Source: Lachnospiraceae bacterium (GTDB lineage Bacteria; Bacillota; Clostridia; Lachnospirales; Lachnospiraceae). Taken from it: a stretch of DNA of 41,417 bases. Location of the stretch: assembly GCA_024693135.1 (NCBI GenBank), contig JAILLN010000018.1:1-41417 (forward strand), read 5' to 3'. A program made the translations under genes and the position numbers. Positions 8,373-17,123 of this stretch are shown piece after piece. The notes below the pieces were generated by a model. It had not been told where the DNA came from and ran no database searches. It saw nothing but the letters and a program-made list of their open reading frames with translations. The stretch's first letter is position 1, and the number at the start of each line of letters is the position of its first letter.

Positions 8373-11240
8373 ATGATATTGATCTTTTCCGGCACCACGG
8401 AGGGCAGAAAACTGGCAGAAATCCTTACGGAACAGGGAGCACCCTGCACAGTCTCGACTGCCACGGAATACGGCGGCGAGCTCATGGAGCCGGACCGGGC
8501 AAGGGAAAATCTGACGATCCATACCGGACGGCTGGATTTGTCCCAGATGTACAATCTGATGCGGAAGGGCGGCTTTGTCTGCGTGGTGGATGCGACCCAT
8601 CCCTTTGCAAAAGAGGTCTCACAGCTGATCCGCTCAGCCGCCGGCCAGGCGGGGATCCCGTATTACCGGCTCCGGCGCAGGACCTTCATGGGGACGGAAG
8701 ACGTGCATATGGTGGATTCCCTGAAGGAGGCTGCGGAATTTCTGCGGAAGGAAACCGTGGGAAATATCCTGGTCACTACCGGAAGCAAGGAAATTTCTGA
8801 TTTTACCAGGCATTTTCCGAATAAGGACAGACTTTACGCCAGGATCCTTCCCCTTCCGGAAAGCCTTGCCGCCTGCAAGGAAGCCGGCATCCGGCCGGAC
8901 CATCTCCTTGCCATGCAGGGTCCCTTCAGCCAGGAAATGAATGAGGCCGTCATGCGCCAGATCAAAGCGGAGGCCCTTCTTACCAAGGAATCCGGCCAGG
9001 AGGGCGGCTTGAAGGAGAAGCTCTCCGCAGCCAGAGCCCTGAATCTGGTCACGGTCATCATCCGGAATCCGGAAAATATAAAGGGTACGGACTATGCCGG
9101 GGAAGAGGGCTATACTCCGGAGGAGATCACGGAGAAGATATCGGAGCTTCTGGGCAGAAGGCTTATCTACCGCCAGATCATCCTGGCCGGCATCGGCCCC
9201 GGAAGCCTGGAATATACCACTCTGGGATTGAGGAAGACAGCCATCGAGGCAGATCTGGTCTTTGGGGCGGAAAGCATCCTGAAGATGGCGAGAAAGCTGC
9301 TGAAGCTTCCCAATGAGATCTGCATCCCCGAATACGACCCGGACAAGGTGATGCTTGCCCTGGCCGAGCATCCGGCCGCGGTCCATGTGCTGGTGCTTTT
9401 GTCCGGGGATCCGGGCTTTTACAGCGGAGCCGAGAAGCTCTATGAGGCCTTCCGCCGTAAGGCTGACGCACAGGTCCTGACCCTGCCCGGATTATCCTGC
9501 ATGTCTTACTTCATGGCACGGATCCGCAGGCCATGGCAGAATGTCCATACGGTAAGCCATCATGGCAGGGAATGCGACCTGCCGGCACAGCTTCACCGGC
9601 ATGAGGAGGTATTTCTCCTGCTCTCCGGCCCTGAGGATATGGAGGGGATCGCGGGACAGCTCCGGGAAGGCTTTACCGAGGAGGAGCGTGCCGGCATCCG
9701 CATCTGGTACGGGTATCAGCTTTCCAGGGAGGATGAGGAGATCCGGGAGATCACCCTGAACGACCTGGCTCAGCTCAAAAAGCCCGGCCTTTATGTGCTC
9801 TACCTGACCCGGAAGAAGGAGGACATGCCGGAGGAAGAAGGCACATCCCAGCTGGTGCGGATTCCCAGGGTGATGATCGCCGCCCCCAAAAGCGGCAGCG
9901 GCAAGACTGTCCTGACGGCGGCGCTTTTGAGGCTTTTTTCGAGGCAGGATAAGAAGCTGGCCGCCTGCAAATGCGGGCCGGATTATATCGATCCCATGTT
10001 TCATCGTACCGTCCTTGGGATCCCGTCCATTAATCTGGACACATACTTTACAGACCAGGCAAAGACGCGGAGGCTTTTTGCCGTGCACGCCATCGGCTGC
10101 GACCTGGCGCTGGTAGAGGGTGTCATGGGCTTTGAGGATGGGCTGGCAGACTGGGAGGGGACGGGATCCTCTGCCCACCTGGCCAGGGTGCTCAATATGC
10201 CGGTGATCCTCTGCGTAGAGGCAAAGGGCATGAGCCGGTCCGTGATCCCGCTGATCCGCGGCTTCATGGAATATGGGGAAGGAAAGAGGATCCGGGGCAT
10301 CATCCTGAACCGGGTCTCTCCCAAGGCCTATGCGCTGCTGAAGGATATCATAGAAAAAGAGCTTCCCGTATCCGTACTGGGCTATATCCCGGAGCATGAT
10401 ACCTTCCGGCTGGAGAGCCGTTATCTTGGGCTGGTGCAGCCCTTTGAGACCAGAAACTTAAGCCGGCAGATCGACGAGGCGGCGGCCTGGCTGGAGCAGA
10501 CCCTGGATCTTGAGGGCATCCTGAAGATCGCCCAGGAAGCTCCCGGCATGCCGCTGGGCACGGAGGAGGAGCTGCCTCAGGTGCCGGTACGCATCGCCGT
10601 GGCAAGGGACGAGGCTTTCTCATTCATATATGAAGATAACCTGCGGCTTTTGAAGCGGGCGGGAGCGGAGATCCTGCCGTTCTCTCCTTTGCGGGAGCAG
10701 GAGCTGCCGGATGCGGACGGCCTGATCCTTCCCGGCGGCTATCCTGAGCTTTATGCCTCCGGCCTTTCTGCCAATGAGCCCCTGCGCAATGAGATCCGTG
10801 CCCGGGGCGAGGCAGGCATGCCGATCCTTGCGGAATGCGGGGGCTTCGTGTACCTGATGCAGGATTTTGAGGATGAGAACGGCCGGATGTATCCCATGGT
10901 GGGGCTTCTTCCCGGCCGGGTATTCAAGACAGAGCATCTTGTGCGTTTCGGCTATGCTTCCTATAAGGCCGCTGAGGGCAGCGACGGCGGCGGATGGCTT
11001 CCTGCCGGGGAGGAGATCCGGGGACATGAATTCCACTATTATGACTGTACGGAAAACGGAACCCTTTGGACCGCCAGGAAACCGGGAAGGAATGAATCCT
11101 GGGAGTGCATGCAGGGACGGGAGAATATCCTGGCCGGCTTCCCTCATTTATATTACGAATCCGATCCGGACTTTGCCATCCGTTTCCTGAACCGGTGCCT
11201 TGAGGAAAAGAAAAGGAGAACGGGAGAGGCTGACTCATGA
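8373..11240 (+). CDS. cbiJ-cbiE-cbiA: Triple fusion: precorrin-6A reductase (CbiJ), C5-methyltransferase (CbiE) and cobyrinate a,c-diamide synthase (CbiA)
   Basis: A 955-residue protein joins three enzymes of the pathway. Residues 1 to ~255 are CbiJ/CobK, which reduces cobalt-precorrin-6A (ILIFSGTTEGRKLAE at the start, VDATHPFAKEVS near 72). Residues ~265-483 are CbiE, a tetrapyrrole methylase for C5 (ILAGIGPGSLEYTT, LLSGDPGFYSGAE). Residues ~495-955 are CbiA, which amidates side chains a and c: ATPase part with APKSGSGKT (about 503), the CKCGPDYIDPMFH segment, then a glutaminase part with LPGGYPELYA, the nucleophile in LAECGGFVYL (about 818) and HEFHYYD. The CbiT decarboxylase usually coupled to CbiE is absent. 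ATG 8373 has GGAGG eight bases upstream; an in-frame ATG at 8334 lacks one and adds only Gly/Arg-rich residues. Confidence 0.93.
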   Translation: MILIFSGTTEGRKLAEILTEQGAPCTVSTATEYGGELMEPDRARENLTIHTGRLDLSQMYNLMRKGGFVCVVDATHPFAKEVSQLIRSAAGQAGIPYYRLRRRTFMGTEDVHMVDSLKEAAEFLRKETVGNILVTTGSKEISDFTRHFPNKDRLYARILPLPESLAACKEAGIRPDHLLAMQGPFSQEMNEAVMRQIKAEALLTKESGQEGGLKEKLSAARALNLVTVIIRNPENIKGTDYAGEEGYTPEEITEKISELLGRRLIYRQIILAGIGPGSLEYTTLGLRKTAIEADLVFGAESILKMARKLLKLPNEICIPEYDPDKVMLALAEHPAAVHVLVLLSGDPGFYSGAEKLYEAFRRKADAQVLTLPGLSCMSYFMARIRRPWQNVHTVSHHGRECDLPAQLHRHEEVFLLLSGPEDMEGIAGQLREGFTEEERAGIRIWYGYQLSREDEEIREITLNDLAQLKKPGLYVLYLTRKKEDMPEEEGTSQLVRIPRVMIAAPKSGSGKTVLTAALLRLFSRQDKKLAACKCGPDYIDPMFHRTVLGIPSINLDTYFTDQAKTRRLFAVHAIGCDLALVEGVMGFEDGLADWEGTGSSAHLARVLNMPVILCVEAKGMSRSVIPLIRGFMEYGEGKRIRGIILNRVSPKAYALLKDIIEKELPVSVLGYIPEHDTFRLESRYLGLVQPFETRNLSRQIDEAAAWLEQTLDLEGILKIAQEAPGMPLGTEEELPQVPVRIAVARDEAFSFIYEDNLRLLKRAGAEILPFSPLREQELPDADGLILPGGYPELYASGLSANEPLRNEIRARGEAGMPILAECGGFVYLMQDFEDENGRMYPMVGLLPGRVFKTEHLVRFGYASYKAAEGSDGGGWLPAGEEIRGHEFHYYDCTENGTLWTARKPGRNESWECMQGRENILAGFPHLYYESDPDFAIRFLNRCLEEKKRRTGEADS

Positions 11241-12247
11241 AGAAAGGGAGGGAGGGCGCCGTCTTCCTTCTGCTTACCGCGCTGCTCCTGACCGCTTTTC
11301 TTTTAAGCCTGGGGCTTGGCAGCGTGAGGATCCCCGTATCCGAGGTGCTCTCCGTGCTTTCCGGGGGCGGAGGGGAGGAAGCGAGGAGCATCATCCTCCA
11401 GATCCGGATGCCGAGGGCGGTCCTTGCCGTCCTGGTGGGAGGAGCCCTTTCCGTGTCCGGATTCATGCTGCAGACCTTCTTTGCAAATCCCATCGCGGGT
11501 CCGTATATCCTGGGGATCTCCTCCGGAGCCAGGATGGCGGTTGCCATCGTCCTGATCCTTCTTGCCCGCAGTCTCAGGCTCATTTCCTCCTGGCTTTTGA
11601 TCGGCGCGGCCTTTGCCGGCGCCATGCTTGCCACGGCTCTGGTGTTTCTTGCCTCCTCGAGGGTGCGGGGCATGGCCGGGCTTTTGGTGGCAGGTGTCAT
11701 GATCGGCTATATCTTTTCTGCCGTTACGGAGTTTCTGGTGACCTTCGCCAGCGACCAGGACATCGTCAATCTCCATGGCTGGAATCAGGGAAGCTTATCC
11801 GGCGCGGACTGGAGCGGGGTTCTCGCAGCCTCGGCGGCAGTCCTTGCGGCCGGCTTTTTTTCTTTTCTTCTGAGCAAGCCGATGAATGCATATCTTCTGG
11901 GGGAGGCCTATGCCGGGAGCATGGGGGTGAATATCCGCGCCTTCCGCATCGCCCTGGTCATGCTTTCCAGTATATTAAGCGCTGTGGCGGCGGCTTTTGC
12001 GGGACCGGTATCCTTTGTGGGGATTGCCATGCCTTATCTGGCGGGGAAAAGCCTGGGCACCCTGAAGCCGGTCCTCGTGATCCCGGCTTCCTTTTTAAGC
12101 GGGGCGCTTTTCTGCGTATCCTGCGACCTGGCGGCCAGGATGGTTTTTGCCCCCACGGAGGTGAGCATAAGCTCGGTCACGGCGTTTTTCGGGGCGCCGG
12201 TCGTGCTTTATATCTTATTCCATGAAAAGGGACGGGGCAGGGAATGA
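11237..12247 (+). CDS. btuC: Corrinoid/iron-siderophore ABC transporter permease (BtuC/FecCD family)
   Basis: A 336-residue polytopic membrane protein of the FecCD family. A signal-anchor-like first helix (AVFLLLTALLLTAFLLSLGLG) is followed by the family segment RMPRAVLAVLVGGALSVSG and FANPIAGPYILGISSGARM, then several hydrophobic helices. GPVSFVGIAMPYLAG near the C-terminus matches the region that contacts the ATPase in BtuC. The ATG lies inside the last codons of the CbiJ-CbiE-CbiA gene and its own stop overlaps the next start as ATGA, so it is part of the cbi operon. Its context argues for corrinoid or cobalamin-precursor uptake, but sequence alone does not exclude a siderophore. No substrate-binding protein is encoded nearby. 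A longer frame at 11200-12225 in another phase is a shadow. Confidence 0.88.
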   Translation: MKKGREGAVFLLLTALLLTAFLLSLGLGSVRIPVSEVLSVLSGGGGEEARSIILQIRMPRAVLAVLVGGALSVSGFMLQTFFANPIAGPYILGISSGARMAVAIVLILLARSLRLISSWLLIGAAFAGAMLATALVFLASSRVRGMAGLLVAGVMIGYIFSAVTEFLVTFASDQDIVNLHGWNQGSLSGADWSGVLAASAAVLAAGFFSFLLSKPMNAYLLGEAYAGSMGVNIRAFRIALVMLSSILSAVAAAFAGPVSFVGIAMPYLAGKSLGTLKPVLVIPASFLSGALFCVSCDLAARMVFAPTEVSISSVTAFFGAPVVLYILFHEKGRGRE

Positions 12248-13014
12248 AGCTTAGCTTAAGGGAGCTGTCGGCAGGATATGGGGGCAGGCCCGTACTGTCC
12301 GGCGTAAATCTCTCCTTCCGGGAAGGAGAGATCACCGCCTTCATCGGGCCAAACGGTGCGGGTAAATCCACGATCCTGCGCACGCTCTCCGGGATGCTGC
12401 CTCCGGTATCGGGAGAGGTGCTGCTCGGGGACAAAAGCCTTTCCTCCCTTACCCGCATGGAGCTTGCAAGGCAGATCGCGCTGGTCCTTACGGAAAGGCC
12501 GGTCCTCCGGATGATGACGGGCTATGAGCTGGTATCCCAGGGAAGATACCCCTATACCGGCCTGCTGGGGGTGCTTGAGAGCAAAGACCGCCGTGCCGTA
12601 GAGGAGGCGCTTAAGCGGACCGGAGCCGTTTATCTGGCAGACAGGCAGATCTCTGCCATGAGCGACGGCGAGAGGCAGAAGCTTCTGCTTTCCCGGGCCA
12701 TCTGCCAGGAGCCGGAGATCCTGGTGCTGGACGAGCCCTTTTTATTTCTGGATATCGGCCGGCAGCTGGAGTTTTATTCGATCCTGAAGGAATTCGCCGA
12801 AGGAGGCAGGACGGTGCTGCTTTCCATCCATGAGCTCGGCATGGCTTCCCGGCTTCCGGACCGGCTGATCGCAGTAGGGGAGGGGGGGATCGTGGCAGAC
12901 GGGACTCCCGGGGAGGTCCTGGATCCGGAGCGGATCCGGAGCCTATACCACATCCGCGACGAGGACTATGATAAATACATGAGCCGGTCAGAGGGACAGT
13001 GGTTCATTACCTAG
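12244..13014 (+). CDS. btuD: Corrinoid/iron-siderophore ABC transporter ATPase (BtuD/FecE family)
   Basis: The 256-residue nucleotide-binding subunit partners the preceding permease. Walker A is GPNGAGKST (residues 35-43), the signature region is MSDGERQKLLLSRA, a diverged version of LSGGQ that is common in FecE-like ATPases, and Walker B is ILVLDEPF, followed by SIHELGMA with the switch histidine. The start overlaps the permease stop (ATGA). It is the last gene of the corrinoid operon; the 364 bases that follow belong to the S10 leader, and I see no convincing terminator directly after it. Confidence 0.9.
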   Translation: MKLSLRELSAGYGGRPVLSGVNLSFREGEITAFIGPNGAGKSTILRTLSGMLPPVSGEVLLGDKSLSSLTRMELARQIALVLTERPVLRMMTGYELVSQGRYPYTGLLGVLESKDRRAVEEALKRTGAVYLADRQISAMSDGERQKLLLSRAICQEPEILVLDEPFLFLDIGRQLEFYSILKEFAEGGRTVLLSIHELGMASRLPDRLIAVGEGGIVADGTPGEVLDPERIRSLYHIRDEDYDKYMSRSEGQWFIT

Positions 13015-13094
13015 GCGCACCGGAAAAATGCAGCATAGAGGAGGGGAAGCCGGGCGGCATTCTAAGTTTTATAGGAAATTATTTGAAAAAATGC

Positions 13095-13123
13095 TTGCAT
13101 TATGGCGGGACTTAACGTATAAT
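13095..13123 (+). promoter_or_regulatory. Strong promoter of the S10-spc-alpha operon
   Basis: TTGCAT (13095-13100) and a perfect TATAAT (13118-13123) stand 17 bases apart. Transcription would start near 13130, giving a leader of about 250 nt before rpsJ. Confidence 0.82.
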
Positions 13124-13129
13124 GGCTTT

Positions 13130-13377
13130 TGCTGTGACATTGATAGCGGTGAAGCGTGAGGTTGCTGCCCTCCGGCAAAGGGGAGGCAGGTTTTCCGTGG
13201 AGCGAATGTCAAGTTATTGGAAACTGGCGACAAGTCACTGTACGAAAAAGTTCTGCCGGGACAGGCAGAGAACAACCGATGTGCTGTCTTTTCAAAAAGG
13301 ACACACACGGGCGAGTGTACAGTCACCGCTTGTCGTACTTCTCAAAAGAAAAGTGCGAAAAGGAGGCGACTTTTTTT
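13130..13377 (+). promoter_or_regulatory. Structured 5' leader of the r-protein operon
   Basis: This 248-base untranslated leader holds several inverted repeats. CTGCCCTCC (13165-13173) pairs with GGGGAGGCAG (about 13180-13189). GTTCTGCC (13250-13257) pairs with GGCAGAGAAC (13264-13273). GTCACTGTAC (13234-13243) is almost the reverse complement of GTACAGTCAC (13317-13326), which would close a multibranch structure around the second hairpin. AGGAGG at 13361-13366 serves rpsJ. Such an architecture fits r-protein feedback control, but I do not recognise a described leader class. Confidence 0.5.
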
Positions 13378-13698
13378 ATGGCAAACCAGGTAATGAGGAT
13401 CACCCTCAAGGCTTATGACCACCAGCTGGTGGATCAGTCGGCACAGAAGATCATCGAGACAGTCAAGAAGAACGGCTCTCAGGTCAGCGGACCGGTACCG
13501 CTTCCCACGAAAAAGGAGATCATCACGATCCTCCGTGCGGTACATAAGTATAAGGACAGCCGGGAGCAGTTCGAGCAGAGGACCCACAAAAGGCTGATCG
13601 ACATCATCGCGCCGACACAGAAGACCGTGGATGTCTTAAGCCGGCTGGAGATGCCCGCAGGCGTCTACATCGACATCAAGATGAAGGACAGGAAGTAA
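13378..13698 (+). CDS. rpsJ: 30S ribosomal protein S10
   Basis: The 106-residue S10, a protein of the 30S head that also serves in transcription antitermination with NusB. It starts [16 protein letters not shown] and contains the loop segment [30 protein letters not shown] and the C-terminal [17 protein letters not shown], all standard. The frame is open back to 13156, but ATG 13378 has AGGAGG 11 bases upstream and gives the conserved N-terminus. It is the first gene of the super-operon. In many Clostridia the str genes (rpsL, rpsG, fusA, tuf) come directly before it; here the corrinoid locus does. Confidence 0.97.
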   Translation: MANQVMRITLKAYDHQLVDQSAQKIIETVKKNGSQVSGPVPLPTKKEIITILRAVHKYKDSREQFEQRTHKRLIDIIAPTQKTVDVLSRLEMPAGVYIDIKMKDRK

Positions 13699-13720
13699 GG
13701 CGGCGCAAGGTAACGTGTAT

Positions 13721-13738
13721 GAACCCGGCTTCGGGTTC
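13721..13738 (+). other. Hairpin between rpsJ and rplC
   Basis: GAACCCG (13721-13727) and CGGGTTC (13732-13738) form a perfect seven-base stem with a four-base loop, 20 bases before the rplC start. There is no T-run, so it is not a standard terminator; it could be a processing or regulatory structure. Confidence 0.55.
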
Positions 13739-13758
13739 CAATGCAGAAAGGAAGAAAC

Positions 13759-14436
13759 ATGAAAAAAGCAATCTTAGCAACAAAGCTCGGGATGACGCAG
13801 ATCTTCAATGAGGAAGGCGTCCTTGTCCCGGTAACGGTACTTGAGGCAGGCCCCTGCGTGGTCACACAGATCAAGACCATGGAGAATGACGGCTATGAGG
13901 CTGTACAGGTGGGCTTCAAGGAGAGCAAGGAAAAGGTCATCAAGAAGGACAAAGGCGGCAAGGTGGAGATCGCCCACAGGCATGGCACCACCAAGCCTAT
14001 GCAGGGCCATTTCAAGAAGGCCGGCACCGCCAATATGAAATACGTTAGGGAATTCAAGTTTGAGAACTGTGCGGACTACAAGCCGGCGCAGGAGATCAAG
14101 GCAGACATATTTGAGGTTGGAGACAGGATCGATGCCACAGCCATTTCAAAGGGCAAGGGCTTCCAGGGCACCATCAAGCGCCTGGGACAGCACAGAGGCC
14201 CCATGAAGCACGGCTCCAAGTTCCACCGCCACCAAGGCTCCAACGGCGCCTGCTCCTCCCCCAGCCGGGTCTATAAGGGCAAGGGCATGCCGGGACATAT
14301 GGGAAGCAAGCAGGTCACGGTGCAGAATCTCGAGGTGGTCCGCGTGGATGCGGAGAAGAACCTCCTGCTCGTGAAGGGCGCACTTCCCGGACCGAGGAAA
14401 GCCCTGATCACCGTAAAAGAGACCACAAAGGGCTGA
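13759..14436 (+). CDS. rplC: 50S ribosomal protein L3
   Basis: L3 binds 23S rRNA near the peptidyl transferase centre and is one of the first proteins in 50S assembly. The start [16 protein letters not shown] and the central loop [20 protein letters not shown] are characteristic. At 225 residues it is slightly longer than the usual ~210. I use ATG 13759, with AAGGAAG upstream, rather than the in-frame ATG at 13741 which lies inside the ribosome binding region. Confidence 0.96.
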   Translation: MKKAILATKLGMTQIFNEEGVLVPVTVLEAGPCVVTQIKTMENDGYEAVQVGFKESKEKVIKKDKGGKVEIAHRHGTTKPMQGHFKKAGTANMKYVREFKFENCADYKPAQEIKADIFEVGDRIDATAISKGKGFQGTIKRLGQHRGPMKHGSKFHRHQGSNGACSSPSRVYKGKGMPGHMGSKQVTVQNLEVVRVDAEKNLLLVKGALPGPRKALITVKETTKG

Positions 14437-14461
14437 GAAGGAGAAAGGAGGAGCGTGAGAA

Positions 14462-15082
14462 ATGGCTAATGTAGCAGTTTACAATATGGAAGGCAAGGAA
14501 GTCGGCACCATGGAGCTGAAAGATGAGCTTTTTGGCGTCGAGATCAACGAGCACCTGGTGCACCTGGCCGTAAAGAAGTATCTGGCAGACCAGAGGCAGG
14601 GCACGCAGAAGGCAAAGACCCGCGGAGAGGTCTCCGGAGGAGGAAGGAAGCCTTGGCGCCAGAAGGGCACCGGCCATGCAAGGCAGGGCTCCACAAGGTC
14701 ACCCCAGTGGACACACGGCGGCGTGGTATTCGCTCCGGTTCCCAGGGATTATACGATCAAGATGAATAAGAAGGAAAAGAGGCTCGCCCTCAAGTCCGCA
14801 TTGACCTCCAGGGTACAGGCCGAGAAGTTCATCGTTATCGACGAGCTGAAGCTGGACGAGATCAAGACCAAGAAGATGAAGGCCGTGCTGGATGCCTTCA
14901 ACCTGAACAAGGCGATCATCATTCTGGACAGCGTAGATAAGAACGTGATCCTGAGTGCCAGGAACATCCCGAATGTATGGACGGCTCAGATCAATACGAT
15001 CAATACCTACGACATCATGAAATACAATACCGTCATCACCACAAAGGCGGCGGTTGCAAAGCTGGAGGAGGTGTATGCATAA
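14462..15082 (+). CDS. rplD: 50S ribosomal protein L4
   Basis: L4 lines the polypeptide exit tunnel and in some bacteria represses its own S10 operon. The tunnel-loop region is clear: QGTQKAKTRGEVSGGGRKPW followed by QKGTGHARQGSTRSPQWTHG. The 206-residue length is normal. AAAGGAGGAG precedes ATG 14462. Its stop TAA shares its last A with the rplW start (TAATG). If the leader upstream of rpsJ is autoregulatory, L4 is the first candidate ligand, by analogy only. Confidence 0.96.
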   Translation: MANVAVYNMEGKEVGTMELKDELFGVEINEHLVHLAVKKYLADQRQGTQKAKTRGEVSGGGRKPWRQKGTGHARQGSTRSPQWTHGGVVFAPVPRDYTIKMNKKEKRLALKSALTSRVQAEKFIVIDELKLDEIKTKKMKAVLDAFNLNKAIIILDSVDKNVILSARNIPNVWTAQINTINTYDIMKYNTVITTKAAVAKLEEVYA

Positions 15083-15381
15083 TGGCGGATATTAAGTATT
15101 ATGACGTAATCTTGAGGCCGGTGGTCACGGAGAAATCCATGAATGCCCAGGCAGAGGGGAAGTACACATTCTATGTGCATCCGGAAGCAAATAAGACGCA
15201 GATCCGGGAAGCAGTGGAGAAGATGTTTGCAGGCACGAAGGTGGAGAAGGTTTACACCATGAACCTGCAGGGCAAGACCAGAAGGAGAGGCTTCACCTCC
15301 GGCAAGACGGCCAAGAGAAAGAAGGCCATCGTAAAGCTGGCTGAGGGCAGCAAGGAGATCGAGATCTTCCAGGGACTGTAA
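15082..15381 (+). CDS. rplW: 50S ribosomal protein L23
   Basis: L23 sits at the exit tunnel and provides a docking site for trigger factor and SRP. The 99-residue protein starts MADIKYYDVILRPVVTEKS, has the extended loop NLQGKTRRRGFTSGKTAKRK and ends in KEIEIFQGL. The frame is open further upstream within rplD, but ATG 15082 with GGAGGTG just before it is the correct start and overlaps the rplD stop by one base. Confidence 0.96.
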   Translation: MADIKYYDVILRPVVTEKSMNAQAEGKYTFYVHPEANKTQIREAVEKMFAGTKVEKVYTMNLQGKTRRRGFTSGKTAKRKKAIVKLAEGSKEIEIFQGL

Positions 15382-15416
15382 AAGACCGGCCGGCAAAAGA
15401 TAAAGACCTAGTGGAT

Positions 15417-15439
15417 TGCCGAGAAAACAATATTCGGCA
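15417..15439 (+). other. Hairpin in the rplW-rplB spacer
   Basis: TGCCGA (15417-15422) and TCGGCA (15434-15439) flank an 11-base A-rich loop in the 129-base gap between rplW and rplB, one of the widest in the operon. It lacks a T-run. Confidence 0.4.
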
Positions 15440-15510
15440 TTTGTCCAAGGGGCCGCAGAGCGGTTCTTTAGGATAGAAAGCGAAAGCTTCATTGAGTTAA
15501 GGAGACAGAC

Positions 15511-16356
15511 ATGGGAATCAAATCATACAATCCGTACACGCCTTCCAGAAGGCATATGACGGGATCGGACTTTTCAGAGATCACGAAAAAGACTCCGGAG
15601 AAGTCCCTGTTAGTGGTAAAGAAGAAGAATTCCGGAAGAAACAACCAGGGCAAGATCACGGTCAGGCATAAGGGCGGCGGAAACCGCCAGAAGTACAGGA
15701 TCGTCGATTTCAAGAGGAATGACAAGGACGGCATCCCCGCCAAGGTCATCGGGATCGAATATGATCCGAACCGTACCGCAAATATTGCCCTGATCTGCTA
15801 TGCGGACGGCGAGAAGAGATATATCCTTGCCCCGCTGGGGCTTACAGACGGCATGACGGTCATGAACGGACCGGAGGCCGAGGTCCGGGTGGGCAACTGC
15901 CTTCCCTTCGACAAGATCCCTGTGGGCTCCAATATCCACAACATCGAGATGATCCCCGGCAAGGGCGGCCAGATGGTGCGGTCCGCCGGAGGGACGGCAC
16001 AGCTGATGGCAAAGGAAGGCAAATATGCCACCATCAAGCTTCCGTCCGGCGAGATGAGGATGGTTCCCATCGGATGCCGTGCTACCATCGGTACCGTGGG
16101 CAATATCGACCACAACCTGATCAATTACGGCAAGGCAGGCAGGAAGCGCCATATGGGCATCCGGCCGACGGTCAGGGGCTCCGTCATGAACCCCAACGAC
16201 CACCCGCATGGAGGCGGCGAGGGACGCTCCCCCATCGGACGTCCGGGACCTTCCACTCCCTGGGGCAAGCCGGCGCTGGGCTACAAGACCAGGAAGAGGA
16301 AGAAGGCTTCGAATAAGCTGATCATCAGGAGAAGAAACGGAAAGGCATTAGGCTAA
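15511..16356 (+). CDS. rplB: 50S ribosomal protein L2
   Basis: L2 is a primary 23S rRNA-binding protein needed for subunit joining and peptidyl transfer. The sequence runs from [20 protein letters not shown] through [20 protein letters not shown] to the highly conserved [19 protein letters not shown] and ends in [18 protein letters not shown]. The length of 281 is normal. AAGGAGAC precedes ATG 15511. It lies after a 129-base spacer from rplW. Confidence 0.97.
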   Translation: MGIKSYNPYTPSRRHMTGSDFSEITKKTPEKSLLVVKKKNSGRNNQGKITVRHKGGGNRQKYRIVDFKRNDKDGIPAKVIGIEYDPNRTANIALICYADGEKRYILAPLGLTDGMTVMNGPEAEVRVGNCLPFDKIPVGSNIHNIEMIPGKGGQMVRSAGGTAQLMAKEGKYATIKLPSGEMRMVPIGCRATIGTVGNIDHNLINYGKAGRKRHMGIRPTVRGSVMNPNDHPHGGGEGRSPIGRPGPSTPWGKPALGYKTRKRKKASNKLIIRRRNGKALG

Positions 16357-16371
16357 GGAGGGAAAGAATCA

Positions 16372-16653
16372 ATGTCACGTTCAATTAAGAAAGGACCGTT
16401 CGCAGATCAGAGTCTTTTGAAAAAGGTGGACGCCATGAACGCATCGGGCAAGAAGGAAGTGATCCGTACATGGTCACGCCGTTCGACGATCTTCCCTTCG
16501 TTTGTGGGACATACGTTTGCCGTCCATGACGGGAGAAGGCATGTGCCGGTCTATGTCACAGAGGATATGGTTGGCCATAAGCTTGGCGAGTTTGTCATGA
16601 CCAGGACCTACAGGGGACATGGCAATACAGAGTCAAAGTCGTCGGTTCGCTAA
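16372..16653 (+). CDS. rpsS: 30S ribosomal protein S19
   Basis: S19 is in the 30S head, contacts S13 and takes part in the intersubunit bridge. [39 protein letters not shown] and the C-terminal [15 protein letters not shown] are typical; 93 residues is normal. AAGGAGGG lies just upstream of ATG 16372. Confidence 0.97.
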   Translation: MSRSIKKGPFADQSLLKKVDAMNASGKKEVIRTWSRRSTIFPSFVGHTFAVHDGRRHVPVYVTEDMVGHKLGEFVMTRTYRGHGNTESKSSVR

Positions 16654-16677
16654 TAGGAAAAGGAGGACATAGAGGCC

Positions 16678-17064
16678 ATGGCAAAAGGACACAGGACTCA
16701 GATCAAGAGAGAGAGAAATGATAAGAAGGACAGCAGGCCGAAGGCAAAGCTGTCCTATGCAAGGATACCGATACAGAAGGCATGCTTCGTGCTGGATGCG
16801 ATCCGCGGCAAGAGCGTGGAGGAAGCACAGGCGATCCTGACCTACAATCCCAGATACGCATCAGGAGTCATCCTGAAGCTTTTGAATTCTGCAGTGGCAA
16901 ATGCCGAAAACAATAGCGGCATGAATGCGGATAATCTGTATGTGGCAGAGTGCTTCGCCACTCCGGGCCCCATGATGAAGAGGATCCAGCCCAGGGCACA
17001 GGGCAGGGCATACAGGATCCTGAAGAGGATGTGCCACATCAACATCATCCTGGATGAGAAATAA
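16678..17064 (+). CDS. rplV: 50S ribosomal protein L22
   Basis: L22 reaches into the exit tunnel and contributes to macrolide and stalling-peptide responses. The core runs from AKLSYARIPIQKACFVLDAI to the beta-hairpin and the C-terminal RPRAQ-like segment, here IQPRAQGRAYRILKR. The N-terminus carries a basic lead of about 20 residues (MAKGHRTQIKRERNDKKDSR) before the globular part, which makes it 128 residues rather than about 110. AAAGGAGGAC precedes ATG 16678. Confidence 0.95.
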   Translation: MAKGHRTQIKRERNDKKDSRPKAKLSYARIPIQKACFVLDAIRGKSVEEAQAILTYNPRYASGVILKLLNSAVANAENNSGMNADNLYVAECFATPGPMMKRIQPRAQGRAYRILKRMCHINIILDEK

Positions 17065-17123
17065 GCTTGGATGTAACGTAGATCAAGAATTTTGCTTAAG
17101 AGCGGATTGAAAGGAGTTAATGC

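Noticed and set aside
11200..12225. 341-codon frame overlapping the BtuC-like gene
   Set aside because: The alternative phase at 11237-12247 encodes a complete FecCD permease; this frame is Arg/Gly/Cys-rich without a recognisable fold.
13015..13094. Terminator after the corrinoid operon
   Set aside because: No stable stem followed by Ts could be found between the btuD-like stop and the S10 promoter.
13156..13377. N-terminal extension of rpsJ
   Set aside because: The upstream codons lie in the structured leader and do not resemble S10; AGGAGG at 13361-13366 marks the true start at 13378.
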